Positions 43,901 through 54,100 of a DNA stretch of 64,000 nucleotides are shown piece after piece. The first letter of the stretch is position 1, and each line of letters starts with the position of its first letter. The DNA lies in contig ARYC01001449.1 in assembly GCA_000711775.1 (NCBI GenBank), positions 1-64,000 on the forward strand. Reading direction: 5' to 3'. The position numbers and the translations under genes are program-made. The notes beneath the pieces were generated by a model. It was not told the DNA's origin, did no database searches, and was given only the letters and a program-made list of their open reading frames with translations. This DNA is from Oxytricha trifallax (lineage: Eukaryota > Ciliophora > Spirotrichea > Sporadotrichida > Oxytrichidae).

Positions 43901-44744
43901 CACTGCCAATTAGTCTTTTTATATTTATAAAATATCATGAATTCTTATATTAAATTATATATAATATATTTTGATAAGCCAATAATTTTTTATTAATAAA
44001 TATTTATACATAACATCTTCAAAAAAAGAACTAGTACTTTTTTTTCTTCATAAATCTGAATAAATTATAGTAAAAATTAAAAGTACTAAAAAATAACTAC
44101 TTTAATATAATTTAAATTGCATTTGAGCAAAAAAATTAAATTTTAAAAGTTACAAATTTCTAATAAATAGTCTATAATATTTTTAATTAATGCAAGTCAA
44201 AGCATTATTGCTTAAAGTTAGAAAGAATAATAGACGAAAAAATATTTAGAAAGATATTTTCATAAAAATTTTAACATGAAACATTCCTACAATTTTTTTT
44301 ATCATAAAATTGAGCATGAACTTCCCAATAAATATTGCATTATTTCTGTTAATTAAGTTCTATGCCATTTTATTAAGCTAATTTTATAATATATACCGTT
44401 TAATCTATTTTAAATATTTTTTATTTTAGCACTTATATAAAGCGATGCTTTAAATCTATATATTTTAATCAAATTGTTAATAATTAAAGGGAAATCAAAT
44501 TTATACAATAATTTAAAAAATATTGAATTTGACAATGATATTATATAAATTGATATATTATTATTCAATTTTACAAATTACATTATTTATTTAGGGATTT
44601 AAATATACATGACCGCAAGGAATGATAAATAAAATATAATATAAACTTTATTTAAATGAAAACCTTCTACCTTAATCTATGGTCAAATATTTCTCCGCAA
44701 GATAAACATTTTTCGATGACTCTGTTGGAATGAGAGGACTCCAT
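34819..44744 (-). CDS. Gene C: paired-Cys, coiled-coil, MORN-repeat protein (complete, nine MDSs)
   Basis: Reading down from ATG 44744 the segments are 44744-44675, 43262-43085, 42163-41930, 40985-40838, 40160-40025, 36532-36432, 35705-35652, 35145-35020 and 34912-34819 (TGA). The product has two Cys-pair modules, a charged coiled coil, then seven or more MORN-type units (Y.G.W..., HGYG). MORN repeats usually bind membranes or scaffold cytoskeletal structures. TAA and TAG occur repeatedly where Gln is expected. All segments are in linear order on one strand, so the gene is interrupted but not scrambled. The 3.5-kb IES between segments 5 and 6 holds a 405-bp MITE and blocks E and G. Confidence 0.85.
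35020..35145 (-). CDS. Gene C segment 8: MORN repeats
   Basis: It encodes NYGMYTWADGRKYEGQWKND, then KQHGYGKSTDKDGN. This is a textbook MORN pair, with CAG and TAA both at Gln positions. Confidence 0.88.
35652..35705 (-). CDS. Gene C segment 7: short MORN piece
   Basis: It encodes FTQVNGDIYEGEFIQ, about 50 bases long; it continues the MORN pattern between segments 6 and 8. Confidence 0.72.
36432..36532 (-). CDS. Gene C segment 6: MORN repeats
   Basis: It encodes NGYGVYQWNDGRIYKGDWLN and GMIHGKGVKS. Confidence 0.85.
36676..37080. mobile_element. 405-bp palindromic MITE, copy 2
   Basis: It has the same length and termini as the copy at 25971-26375 (GGAATATATTCGAAATTGGG), arms of about 170 bp and TA on each side (36674-36675, 37081-37082). 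Its arms differ from those of copy 1 at many positions, but each copy stays self-complementary. Confidence 0.88.
37381..38313 (-). CDS. Block E: unrecognised ORFs inside an IES of gene C
   Basis: Three open stretches follow each other on the minus strand. The first, ATG 38313 to TGA 37942, encodes 123 residues (MISLILNFQAVFWQQLEIAS at the start; THFEGQVSKQGKYIKSSF). The second, 37867-37520, is 116 codons with CPYCKNTLC and CKNLECVVC, a possible zinc site. The third, 37526-37381, is in another frame (SSRYINAKWITFFKQD). All need TAA/TAG as Gln, and GC is above the IES background. They may be MDSs of one gene nested in the IES of gene C, or a decaying germline-limited gene. No family recognised. 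Confidence 0.5.
38911..39626 (+). CDS. Block G: Leu-rich open stretches, hypothetical
   Basis: Three adjoining open stretches on the plus strand: about 38911-39170 (ILNVKFTELQLLCQ; LEKLCFYSDVFNCIKIHIL), 39190-39350 (INISELRFDHVKLLLAQVIR), 39355-39626 (MNIELDVPQYFNPFLSI). The spacing of Leu/Ile is like that of a leucine-rich repeat protein, but no canonical LxxLxLxxN unit is clear. Frames change between them, so they are either small MDSs or a decayed gene. They lie in the same gene C IES as block E, on the opposite strand. Confidence 0.4.
40025..40160 (-). CDS. Gene C segment 5: MORN repeats
   Basis: It encodes KGDVYEGQFVNDKIHGYGTY and YLTSGENYQGCLVDGKYHG, two MORN units. Confidence 0.85.
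40838..40985 (-). CDS. Gene C segment 4: MORN repeats
   Basis: It encodes FSNGNAYLGEWNIQTNQIEG and WSDGSIYSGQWKDKKRNGRG, the first clear MORN units of the protein. Confidence 0.85.
41930..42163 (-). CDS. Gene C segment 3: coiled coil
   Basis: It encodes SQNQVESEVKSKSERIREEI, ERLNADLNKLSIYEN and QAQEVDFNEFQNILKSVSIQ, strongly charged with heptad-like Leu/Ile. VDFNEFQ corresponds to VDINELQ in gene A. Confidence 0.8.
42164..43084. other. IES 2 of gene C, nothing else seen
   Basis: Very AT-rich, no ORF or repeat that I can support. Confidence 0.5.
43085..43262 (-). CDS. Gene C segment 2: Cys-pair module
   Basis: It encodes CLKCMSLVSPQDLLL, DNQYFCISCGKSIELTQAF and LRNFIDQEHKLYVTC. Paired Cys suggest zinc binding, somewhat like a B-box; gene B segment 2 is the closest relative. 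Confidence 0.8.
44675..44744 (-). CDS. Gene C segment 1: start codon and first Cys pair
   Basis: ATG 44744; MESSHSNRVIEKCLSCGEIF. Its likeness to gene B's start (MESLRSNN...CLLCNVIF) supports the call. Confidence 0.8.
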
Positions 44745-45043
44745 ATATAAATTTTAGATTGAATATATTTTTAATAATTAATAAAGTGAAAGTTCAATGC
44801 AACTAAATTTATCTAAAAGCTATTATTCCTGAATATTAGTTTAAATTTACTCATTATATAATTATGTTATTTCTCATTTAATATACAAATTATTGAAAAA
44901 ATATAAATCAAAATTAAACATGTTTGAATTATTTCTAAAAATAGAAATTTAATACCAAATATATGAATTAAAAGTGCAATTATTAATTTATTAAATTAAA
45001 TAAAGCGAATTGAGAGATTTATAGTAAGTATTAATGATTAATC

Positions 45044-45765
45044 AACAATTTTAATTAAAATATATATATATATATTGACTGTGATAAAGTCTTTAATGCC
45101 TCATTTTTATCATCATCTTCAGAATCATGATCACAATGATTTCTTTATCAAATCTCGAGATAGGTATTCATTAGGTTCTTTACATAATAAAATCAGAGGT
45201 AGTACATTTTAAGTTCATTCTGTTGTAATCTTAGACACATTTCGATTTTAAGAAGGATTTTCTGAGCATCGTTTAGAAAGTCAAGTCTCCATTTTAATCT
45301 TTAATTTTTTAATAAATTTTAAATATTAAGCTAAGTTACAGTTCTGATTAAAACTTTTTAAATTTTATATAACTAAAATCTCACTATTTTTATATTTCTG
45401 TATGTGATAAACCTATAAATTAAATCATTAATCTTATTGAATTAAAATTTAAAAAGTTTTAATCAGAACTGTAACTTAGCTTAATATTTAAAATTTATTA
45501 AAAAATTAAAGATTAAAATGGAGACTTGACTTTCTAAACGATGCTCAGAAAATCCTTCTTAAAATCGAAATGTGTCTAAGATTACAACAGAATGAACTTA
45601 AAATGTACTACCTCTGATTTTATTATGTAAAGAACCTAATGAATACCTATCTCGAGATTTGATAAAGAAATCATTGTGATCATGATTCTGAAGATGATGA
45701 TAAAAATGAGGCATTAAAGACTTTATCACAGTCAAATATATATATATATTTTTAATAAAATTCTT
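45044..45765. repeat. P45a: long palindrome upstream of gene C
   Basis: Two arms of about 320 bp, near perfect complements, start with an AT dinucleotide run next to TTGACTGTGATAAAG and enclose a loop at about 45372-45425. It has no ORF and abuts P45b, the junction sharing TTGATTAAT. Confidence 0.9.
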
Positions 45766-46827
45766 GATTAATTGGATCAACCGAGACCCTCTCCCACCCC
45801 CTCCAGGGCTAAAACAAGAACCCCCCCCCACCTTGCAAGAACCCCCCTCCCACCTCAACAACATCCCCTATTCATATGAATATTTTGATTCTCGAGGTTC
45901 AAATCATTTTACTTCTATATATCTTGATTTAAAAAAATTATTACATATAAAATAAAATAATTTTTTTTTAATTTTTTTATCAACCTATAGAATGATACTC
46001 TCATTTTTGTTTTAGAATTTAGTTACTTTCACTACGTCTGTCTGCTGTTAGAATACATTCTCCTATAGGAAAATTTATTAGTAATCTTTTTCTATGTTTA
46101 GATACAATTATAAGAAAAAATAATCAACCAACAAAATAACAAAAGGTATTATTTAAAACAATTTATCTTATTTTCATTAAAATATTCTCAAAAGGAGTCT
46201 CAATAATTTTTATGTGAAATAATTATTAAAGAATATTTATATAATACCTATTTTATACCAATTAATAAAATTTATAATGAAATTCATAATTTATGAATAA
46301 AAAAATTAATTAAAGTATATCTAGTTAGTTTAGTAACTAATTCATACTAAGTATAAAATAGGTATTATATAAATATTCTTTAATAATTATTTCACATAAA
46401 AATTATTGAGACTCCTTTTGAGAATATTTTAATGAAAATAAGATAAATTGTTTTAAATAATACCTTTTGTTATTTTGTTGGTTGATTATTTTTTCTTATA
46501 ATTGTATCTAAACATAGAAAAAGATTACTAATAAATTTTCCTATAGGAGAATGTATTCTAACAGCAGACAGACGTAGTGAAAGTAACTAAATTCTAAAAC
46601 AAAAATGAGAGTATCATTCTATAGGTTGATAAAAAAATTAAAAAAAAATTATTTTATTTTATATGTAATAATTTTTTTAAATCAAGATATATAGAAGTAA
46701 AATGATTTGAACCTCGAGAATCAAAATATTCATATGAATAGGGGATGTTGTTGAGGTGGGAGGGGGGTTCTTGTTTTAGCCCTGGGAGGCGGGGGTGGGA
46801 GGGGGGTCTCGGTTGGAACAATTAATC
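45766..46827. mobile_element. P45b: 1.06-kb palindromic element, CCAACCGAGACCC family
   Basis: The arms of about 500 bp are complementary over nearly their whole length, with a loop near 46290. Outer ends are GC-rich and polypyrimidine (CAACCGAGACCCTCTCCC). P58 (58083-59212) has the same outer sequence, so both belong to one family. There is no coding sequence. Confidence 0.88.
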
Positions 46828-47092
46828 ATTCATACTTAATCTCAAATTACAATATATTTGTTTAATTAAAGTACATATATTACACATGAAAAAAAGATTA
46901 TTTATGAATAAATTATCTTTATATTATAAATACTGTTCTCGGAAAAATGAGTTTAATTAAATACTTATTTTAACTCTAAAATTTTCTATAAAGAATAACA
47001 TTAAATACAACACATACTCAAAAAACAATCGATATTTGCGAAGATCAAGATAGTTCCAGACCCTGAATGTCCACTGTCTGTTTATATAAACA

Positions 47093-48126
47093 ATGTCTCC
47101 TTCAACTAGTTCGAGCAAAACTGACCAAAGACCATCAATTGATACTCTCTACTTATCAAAGACTTAATCATCAATGACTTAATCTTAGTAAGAACGTCTT
47201 CTCAAAATGCTCACAGGTACAAGACCTTCAAAAACCTCAAATTCCTATATGTTTATCTAGACATAGAACTTAACTCAATAAGAAACGCCATCTTTTAATA
47301 GGTACTACCTACTACTCCTATTTGAACTACTAAAGAGGCGAATTCAAGTACTATTAAATTCCGAGGAAAAAACACGTTTTTTCTTTAATACTTGACGACC
47401 TCAACTGATAGCCCCCTATTGAATAACAAAAACTCAATAAGAGAATCACCCAAAAAATTTTATAATAATTTATTAAGTTGATCCACTTTGACAATACATG
47501 AATCACCCAAGTGGGAAATTATATATATAAATATATAACAAAATAATACTATTCACCAACACACAAATAGTTATAATAAAACAATCAAGAAGGCAATAAA
47601 AACAGCACCGTTCTCAGAGGAAACAAATTTATCAATAACAAAAAGTTAAAATTAAGTCGGCACCAAGGCCGACATTCCTTTTAACAAAAGCCTGAGACCC
47701 TTAATTCCCTAAACCCCATTGATATTTGAGATTTTAATACAGAATAACCAATAAGAATTAAGCACATTTATTTAAGGCTTATATAAAGAATGTTACAATT
47801 TAATATATAATATTTAATATAAGTGCCAAAAGATTCTACAATATCAAATATGGAAGATCTAAAGTTTAATAACAGATGATGCCCAGTCTGCGACTCAAAA
47901 AACTGTATGGAAAATTAATTCACACTCCTATTCACTGACTACTAAACACAGTAAAAATTAAGAGAAAATATTAGATTCACAGTCTACGAGAAAAGTAGCG
48001 ACACCTCAGAAAGAAACCAGACGATTCAACAAACTCAATTCTTTTATAAAGAGAGAGGTTACCTAGATTAGATAAGATCACACAGATAAAAATTAAAATC
48101 TTATTTTGAGTTAAAAATCAAACTGA
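47093..48126 (+). CDS. Block F: Ser/Thr/Gln-rich coding-like segments
   Basis: GC is above that of the flanks. Plus-strand open stretches: ATG 47093 to TGA 47393 (100 residues, MSPSTSSSKTDQRPSIDTLY at the start), a continuation in another frame to about 47476 (STDSPLLNNKNSIRESPKKF), 47560-47735 (KLSRHQGRHSFQQKPETLNS) and 47835-48126 (KVATPQKETRRFNKLNSFIK; TGA). They may be MDSs separated by small IESs or introns. The minus strand is also open at 47290-46870 (ELVEGDIVYINRQWTFRVWN), so strand is uncertain. No family recognised. Confidence 0.4.
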
Positions 48127-48129
48127 AGT

Positions 48130-49300
48130 GACAATCAGAGAGAGAGAGATTGAACAGATCAGATGATATAAATTAAAATTAATTTAAAAGGAAGCTGCTA
48201 TGCTTTATAAGATCGAGGGTCCCCAGAGACCTCAATGTGATCATATTATTTTTATTATTATTAATAAATATATATCATTTCTATTGTAAAATATAATAAA
48301 ATGGCTGCTTTCCTTAATGTATTTAAGAACAAATCATTGAAAACTTATTAAAAATTGCAGTTTATAAATTTAAAATTATAATTTGCTTTGGATGTAATAG
48401 ATAATGAATCATCTATTTAATTAAATACAATTCTAGCATATTCTAACAATTCAAGATTTAATGAAGCAATATTATTTTAATTTTTGTATAAACTTAATTT
48501 CAAAGAAATGAAGATAAAAAACTCTATTAAAATTGAGCAAATTAAAAAGTTTATATTTTTATTAAAAGGATTCATTAATAAATCTTCATTTTATATATCA
48601 CATTTTTATTTTTATAAAGTATAATAGCTTAGATTTCAACTAAATCGATTTTATTGGTCAGCAACGTCTTTAAAAGATATAAAATAAATGGAAATAGTTT
48701 ATTGAAATAAAATTTTAAAGAATTAATTTATCTGAATACTTTGAAGAATTATGGAGATATTAAGAATGTTGTAAATATTTAATGACCAATGTATATTCAA
48801 AATAGACAATGCATTTATTATAAAAATTAAAAGCAACAGGATTATTTTTATAATAAATTATCTTTATAATGTAAATTTTATTTTCAAAAAACATGACCTA
48901 ATAAAATACACTTATTTTTACAAGATACAGTTAATTAAAATAATATTATATATAGCTTAATGAGAGAATTAAAAATGGGAAATTTAAAATTAAAAGAGTA
49001 TTTAAATTAAATTAAAATGGCAAAATATATTTGATATTTGATACAAAATTAATATCTATTATATTTGAATAACTTATATATTATATCATAATTGAAACTT
49101 TATTATGCAATATATAAGAATTATATTGTATTGAGCTAATATTTTATCTAGAATTTATAATAATCTACTTTCATAAGAATAAACGATGATATTGAGTAAT
49201 GCAAAATATTAATGAAATGAACTTATACATGAAAAATGAATATTTTTTGTCAGTTTCTTGTTTAAAGTTCAATATTTGCTTTAGCTTAAATTTTCATTGT
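48130..49300. other. AT-rich spacer, nothing seen
   Basis: Apart from a slightly GC-richer stretch ending near 48240, this is AT-rich DNA without a gene or repeat that I can support. Confidence 0.5.
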
Positions 49301-50664
49301 TATTTTTGAGGGGGGGTTTAAGTCGGTGGCAAATTTTTCTCAAAATCCTAAATCGGTGGCAGACAAATTTTTTTTTCTTCCAAAAAATTATTAATTGATG
49401 CTTAATATAAAAAATAATTTTCAATCAAAAAAATAAATGTTTAAATTGTTATATCTAAATTTTATCTTTAAATGTATGTTATTATTTTATGATAATAGAT
49501 ATAGAAATGTAAAGGCAAAAAAGACATTCAGATATTGTAAAAACATCTTAATTAATAATGGATGTAATGATTTTTATCAAAGATATATCAAATGTTATTG
49601 TAGATCTATAAGAAATTGGCATTTTCAAAAATGACGTAAAATGTCAAGTATGCCGATAGTATATGATGTTAACCAAAAGAAAAGATGCACCAGATGAAGT
49701 TGAATACTAATGTAAACGACCATGCAGGAGAAAAAAATCAATTTAATCACTATTTATGTTTCGCAAGCAGTTCTTCCAAAACAAAGTACAATTATAAATT
49801 AAATCAGGATTAATCAAAACGATTTTCTAAGATGTTAGAAAAAGATAGCTAAGTATATGGAGATATTTCACATCTAAGATGAAAATGAAATACTGAATGG
49901 TGATATTGAAGTAGATGAAAGTTTATTTACTCATGGAAAATTCTTGCATGATGAAGGCTAAATTAGAAATTAAGTAGGAAAAATGAGAGTTGAAAGGCAA
50001 ATTTGGGTATTCGGCATGATAGAAAGAAATTCTAAGAAAGAAAAAATTTTTATTGTTAAAGACAGAACTAGATATACTTTATGGGCGCTTATACACTAAT
50101 ATTCTTAAGTAGGATCGACTATACATCATGATGGATTTAGTTCATATTAAAATATGCAGTTTTTATAAGCAGAATTATACTATAAAAGATATGAAGGACT
50201 AAAATAAAATTTATTAAATCAATAATAAGAAGAAGATAATGATGAAGAAGATGCTTATAAAGAAAATAAATTTTAAGATGTTGAAATGCAAGATGATAGA
50301 GAGAATAGCAATGCAAATGTGATAACTAGAAATTTTAAAGGAACAAATTAAATTAAAAGCTTATGGTTTTAACTCAAAAGATATATTAAAAATATTTTTA
50401 GTACGGTAAGTGATGAAAATTTGCATGATTTTTAATGGAAACATTATGGAGAAGACATATAAAAATCAATTAATAAAAGGCAAAGGAAGCTTTATCTGAG
50501 ATATTTATCTCGTTAGTAATTAATTAACAATTTTTTGATTGAAATTTTTGTTTTATGTTAAGCATCGATTTATGATTTTTTGGAGAAAAATCATATTTTA
50601 TTTTTTGCCACCGACTTAGGTTTTCGAAATATTTTTACCACCGACTTAGACCCCCCCTAAAATA
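49301..50664 (+). mobile_element. Merlin/ISXO2-type DNA transposon
   Basis: About 1.36 kb with terminal inverted repeats of roughly 100 bp beginning (T)TTATTTT-GGGGGGG. Each end contains two copies of TAAGTCGGTGGCAAA-like sequence (left about 49319 and 49352; right about 50622 and 50650, inverted). The inside encodes a transposase of the IS1016/ISXO2 (Merlin) type in ciliate code. I could not find a clear 8-9 bp target duplication. Confidence 0.85.
49470..50540 (+). pseudogene. Merlin/ISXO2-like transposase, frameshifted, catalytic Glu lost
   Basis: The N-terminal part carries a zinc-ribbon-like CQVCRQYMML...CKRPC (about 49645-49720). The core follows in another frame: DIEVDESLFTHGKFLHDEG, KMRVERQIWVFGMIERNSKK, STIHHDGFSSYQN. 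These contain the first and second catalytic Asp. Where the family has a Glu (usually IE[GS]xWxxLK) this copy has QIKSLWFQLKRYIKNIF, i.e. Lys. There is at least one frameshift near 49840-49900 (TGA at about 49896). An Asp/Glu-rich insert (QQEEDNDEEDAYKEN) lies between the Asp and the Lys positions. TAA/TAG are Gln throughout. Confidence 0.8.
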
Positions 50665-51030
50665 AGATATTATTATTCTAATTTATATAAATAAATAATC
50701 CGAACAACACAAGTGGTTACTTGGATTATGCTCTATAGAGATATTATTTATACTAGAATTATTGAGAGCATTAAAAGAAAAAAAAATATGTCAAAACGAT
50801 TTTAAACCACGATTTATTAAATAGTATTATAAATTTCTTTATTTTTAAACAATAAATTTATTAATCTTCTATATAATAGAACTAAATTAACTTAGAAAAA
50901 TATAATATAAATTTAATTTAAGATAAATAAGCATTGATTTATGAAAATTAACGAGTTGATATAATCTAATATAGAAATTAAATTTTACAAAGAGGTTATT
51001 TGACTATTAACAATTAGTTCTTCTTTGCAT
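50665..51030. other. AT-rich spacer, nothing seen
   Basis: Separates the Merlin element from the stop codon of gene D; no feature supported. Confidence 0.5.
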
Positions 51031-51135
51031 TCATCTATTCGTTTTTTAAATCTGTTTAAATTCCCAATCTGTAATTTTTCCTACTTTCTTTTCATTTTCC
51101 CACTTTATGAATTCAATATTTCCTAATTAAGGGTT
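51031..51135 (-). CDS. Gene D segment 5: C terminus
   Basis: It encodes GNIEFIKWENEKKVGKITDW and EFKQIQKTNR, ending at TGA 51031-51033. It resembles the C terminus of gene C (the W-E-N motif). Confidence 0.72.
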
Positions 51136-54100
51136 ATATATTTTGAATTTTTAATTCTTTAATAAGATTTAAACTCAACTAAGTCCTATTAAATTATGTA
51201 AATTAAAGTATTTTTTTGTGATTATTTATTAAATATTTATAATTTATATAAAGATAAAATCCCTATCTCCATTTATGTCAGTTCCTTTACCATAACCGTG
51301 TCTTCTACCTTTAGACCACTGTCCTTCGTACTTGCTTCCATTTGCCCAAGTATACACTCCATATCCATCTTCGAGATCATTAATACAAAAATTAAAGGCA
51401 ATTATTGTAAACATAAAAAGAATATATTTTTATTATTGATAAAATAGATAAAAATAGGAAATTTGAGAGATATAAATTAATTCTAGATTTATTATTAATC
51501 TTAACTGCCACTAAATACGAAAGCCATTAGTCATAATTTGATGTAGATTTTAAATTGAATTAATAAATTAATGAATTATTTTTTATTAGTAGTCAGGTGA
51601 TCTGGCTAGGGTTTTTGGTTGTCTACCGTAAATGTATTTTATTATATATATATATATATATTGCCGATGAATAGATACTAAAATGGAACCAACATACCGG
51701 AGAATGTTAAATTGAGTGAGAAGCCACTGTGACCTTATAACTGTTCGGAGGAACTCGGTAAGTATAGTAATAATCATGTCTCACAACCGCCACTAAATCT
51801 TTTTACATATACAGCATGAGGGCAGCTTGGACCTCTGGAAGCAGTGCCAGTGCCTAATGTCGACTCAGATTCGAGGTTTCAGTAACATCGAGGTCTAAAA
51901 CCGATCGTTCAATTGAGATTTACTACCTCTGCATTCGCTTCATGACTGATTCCACCGGAGACAATAAGCAATTCTTCACTGAAAAGAAGCGCAAGAGCAA
52001 GGCGTTTATGGCACAGTTTGAACTAACCGCCAAGCTTCTCGGGCATCCTTCATTCCAACAGTTCGCATCAGCAGTGAATGGACTAAAGCTAATATACGAG
52101 CCCTCTTACCATTACAAGCAGTTTATCGCAAAAGAGAATGCTAAGCGGGAGAAGGAATCATAAATACAGGAAAGCTGATCGAGAGGCGCTGTCGATGTTA
52201 CGAATGAATATATGAGAGACTTTCAGGGGGAGCACAGTCAAAAGATGAAGACATTCTGAAGAAACCAAGCGATTTATCCCAGTTAGTAGTCATTGCAAAG
52301 GCCTAAAGCTCAATTAACTACACCGATCAAGCGATTCAGAAGTCTGGTGTCACTATTAAGGAGAGGGTACTAATAATTACATCTCACCAAGAATATATTT
52401 CCGATCTTAAAAAAACGATGATGACTCAAGCTCCCCAAAGGATGCAGATTTACGAGCACTCAGCTATTTCTACATTCTCTATGCCTTGTATAAGCTCCTA
52501 ATCAGGCGCAAGAACAGTAAGTTTCACAGCGTGTGGATTTACGGGCCAACCAATACCGTGAAGACAAAAATCACACACGTTCTAGATGAGATATTTGTGT
52601 GTCAACAATCAAAACCCCAAAACCCTTTCAGTAGTTTGATAGAATCTTTTATCGATAATAGTAGACTATTAAGGCATACTTTCTTAGGGTTTTAACAGGG
52701 TTTATGTAGGGGTTTAATTTTTAAATATTAGTAATTTAAGTGTGTAAATGTGAGGTTTGGGGTCAATTTATGGCAGAGAGTATATATTTACTGTGTAATG
52801 ACTATGGTGAATAACTCAAGCCTATTTTTAATTACACCTCTATAGCAAGCTGCTTCATATATCTCCTGCTACAGTTAGGTTTCACTGTTTACTAGCATTA
52901 GATTTAAAAAGATAGGATCTAAATTATAAGCATAAGAGACCTTAAAAATTTTAGCAGCATCATATCGATTATCTTATTAATGATAAGACTCTTAAATACT
53001 GGTAAAATTATTTCTCTCTATCTTAGATGGCTGTAATGTTATATCGTCAATTTCCTGAGCTTCACATCTATGCTTAATCCATAGCTAATATATAAAAAAA
53101 GAATGGAATATTTTACACGACAGTCAATCACATTAAGAGAGTGATTGACTTTAATGTTCCATTTTATAAGGATAATTTAAATTATATATTCGATTTAATG
53201 CGGAGAGCATAATATAAAGTTCATACACGCTGATGAGGCAGTATACACATTCATTAAATTTACATCGAGGTCTTGGTACAAGAGGTATAGTAATATAGAA
53301 GTTTATGACAAAAAGGTTAAGGTGTAAACTCATGCTATTCTTGGTGGAATCAGTGAAGATAGTGCCTCGAGACTTATGTTATCCACCCTCGTTCTAATAA
53401 GACTGAATAATTTATATAGTTATTACAATAGCTCAGAGACAAGTAAGCTGATTAAGAAATCATCCTGCTTGTTGATAACTTATCTGTCCATAAATCAAAA
53501 GACTCAAGAAAGGAAAATGAAAGGCTAAACATAACTCCTGTATTTAAAGTTCCCTACAGTCCTCAGTTCAATGGAATTGAAATATATTGGGGGTTACTGA
53601 AAGGCTACTACAAGAAACTTCTACTCTATCACTTGATGCATGATTTGAAGATTGATACAGAAGATTTTATTAAGAGTGATACTAAAAGAGTCAGCTATGA
53701 AAAAGCAAAAGTATGCACAGAAGGTAGATTTTGTGTGTATAAATAAGTTTTAGATTTAAGAGAATGAATAAGTTCACATATTTAATTTGCCCGTAAAGGG
53801 ATTTGGCTTCTCTTTCTTTACTTCCTCTTAAGCTTTATTGGGCCTATGATTCTTCTCTTAGTGGCAGCTCCTGCATCTATGTTCATCTCGTCTGGCTTTT
53901 ATAAATCTTTGAAAAGTCTCTTACTCAATTCATGCTTTACTTAAGACTGTCTCTCTTTCTCTCTCTGTTTAATATGCTGCGCTCTTTCATTAAGTATATA
54001 ACAGTGCGAGGTTTTTCTATAAAATTATAAGGGAAAGCTTAATTGAGATGAATGTATGCTTTTAAAGTTGCTATAGCCAGGAGTCACTGATTTAAATTCC

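Noticed and set aside
45598-45955. ORFs across the P45a/P45b junction with Pro- or Gly-rich peptides
   Set aside because: They follow from the polypyrimidine tips of the palindromes and are mirrored in the other arm; no sign of coding.
46870-47290. P-type ATPase call from ELVEGDIVYI on the minus strand
   Set aside because: A single motif-like string; no DKTGT or other ATPase motif is nearby, and the opposite strand is also open.
51586-51777. Minus-strand ORF over the V2 left arm
   Set aside because: It lies in the terminal inverted repeat and AT run and has no similarity to a protein; shadow ORF.
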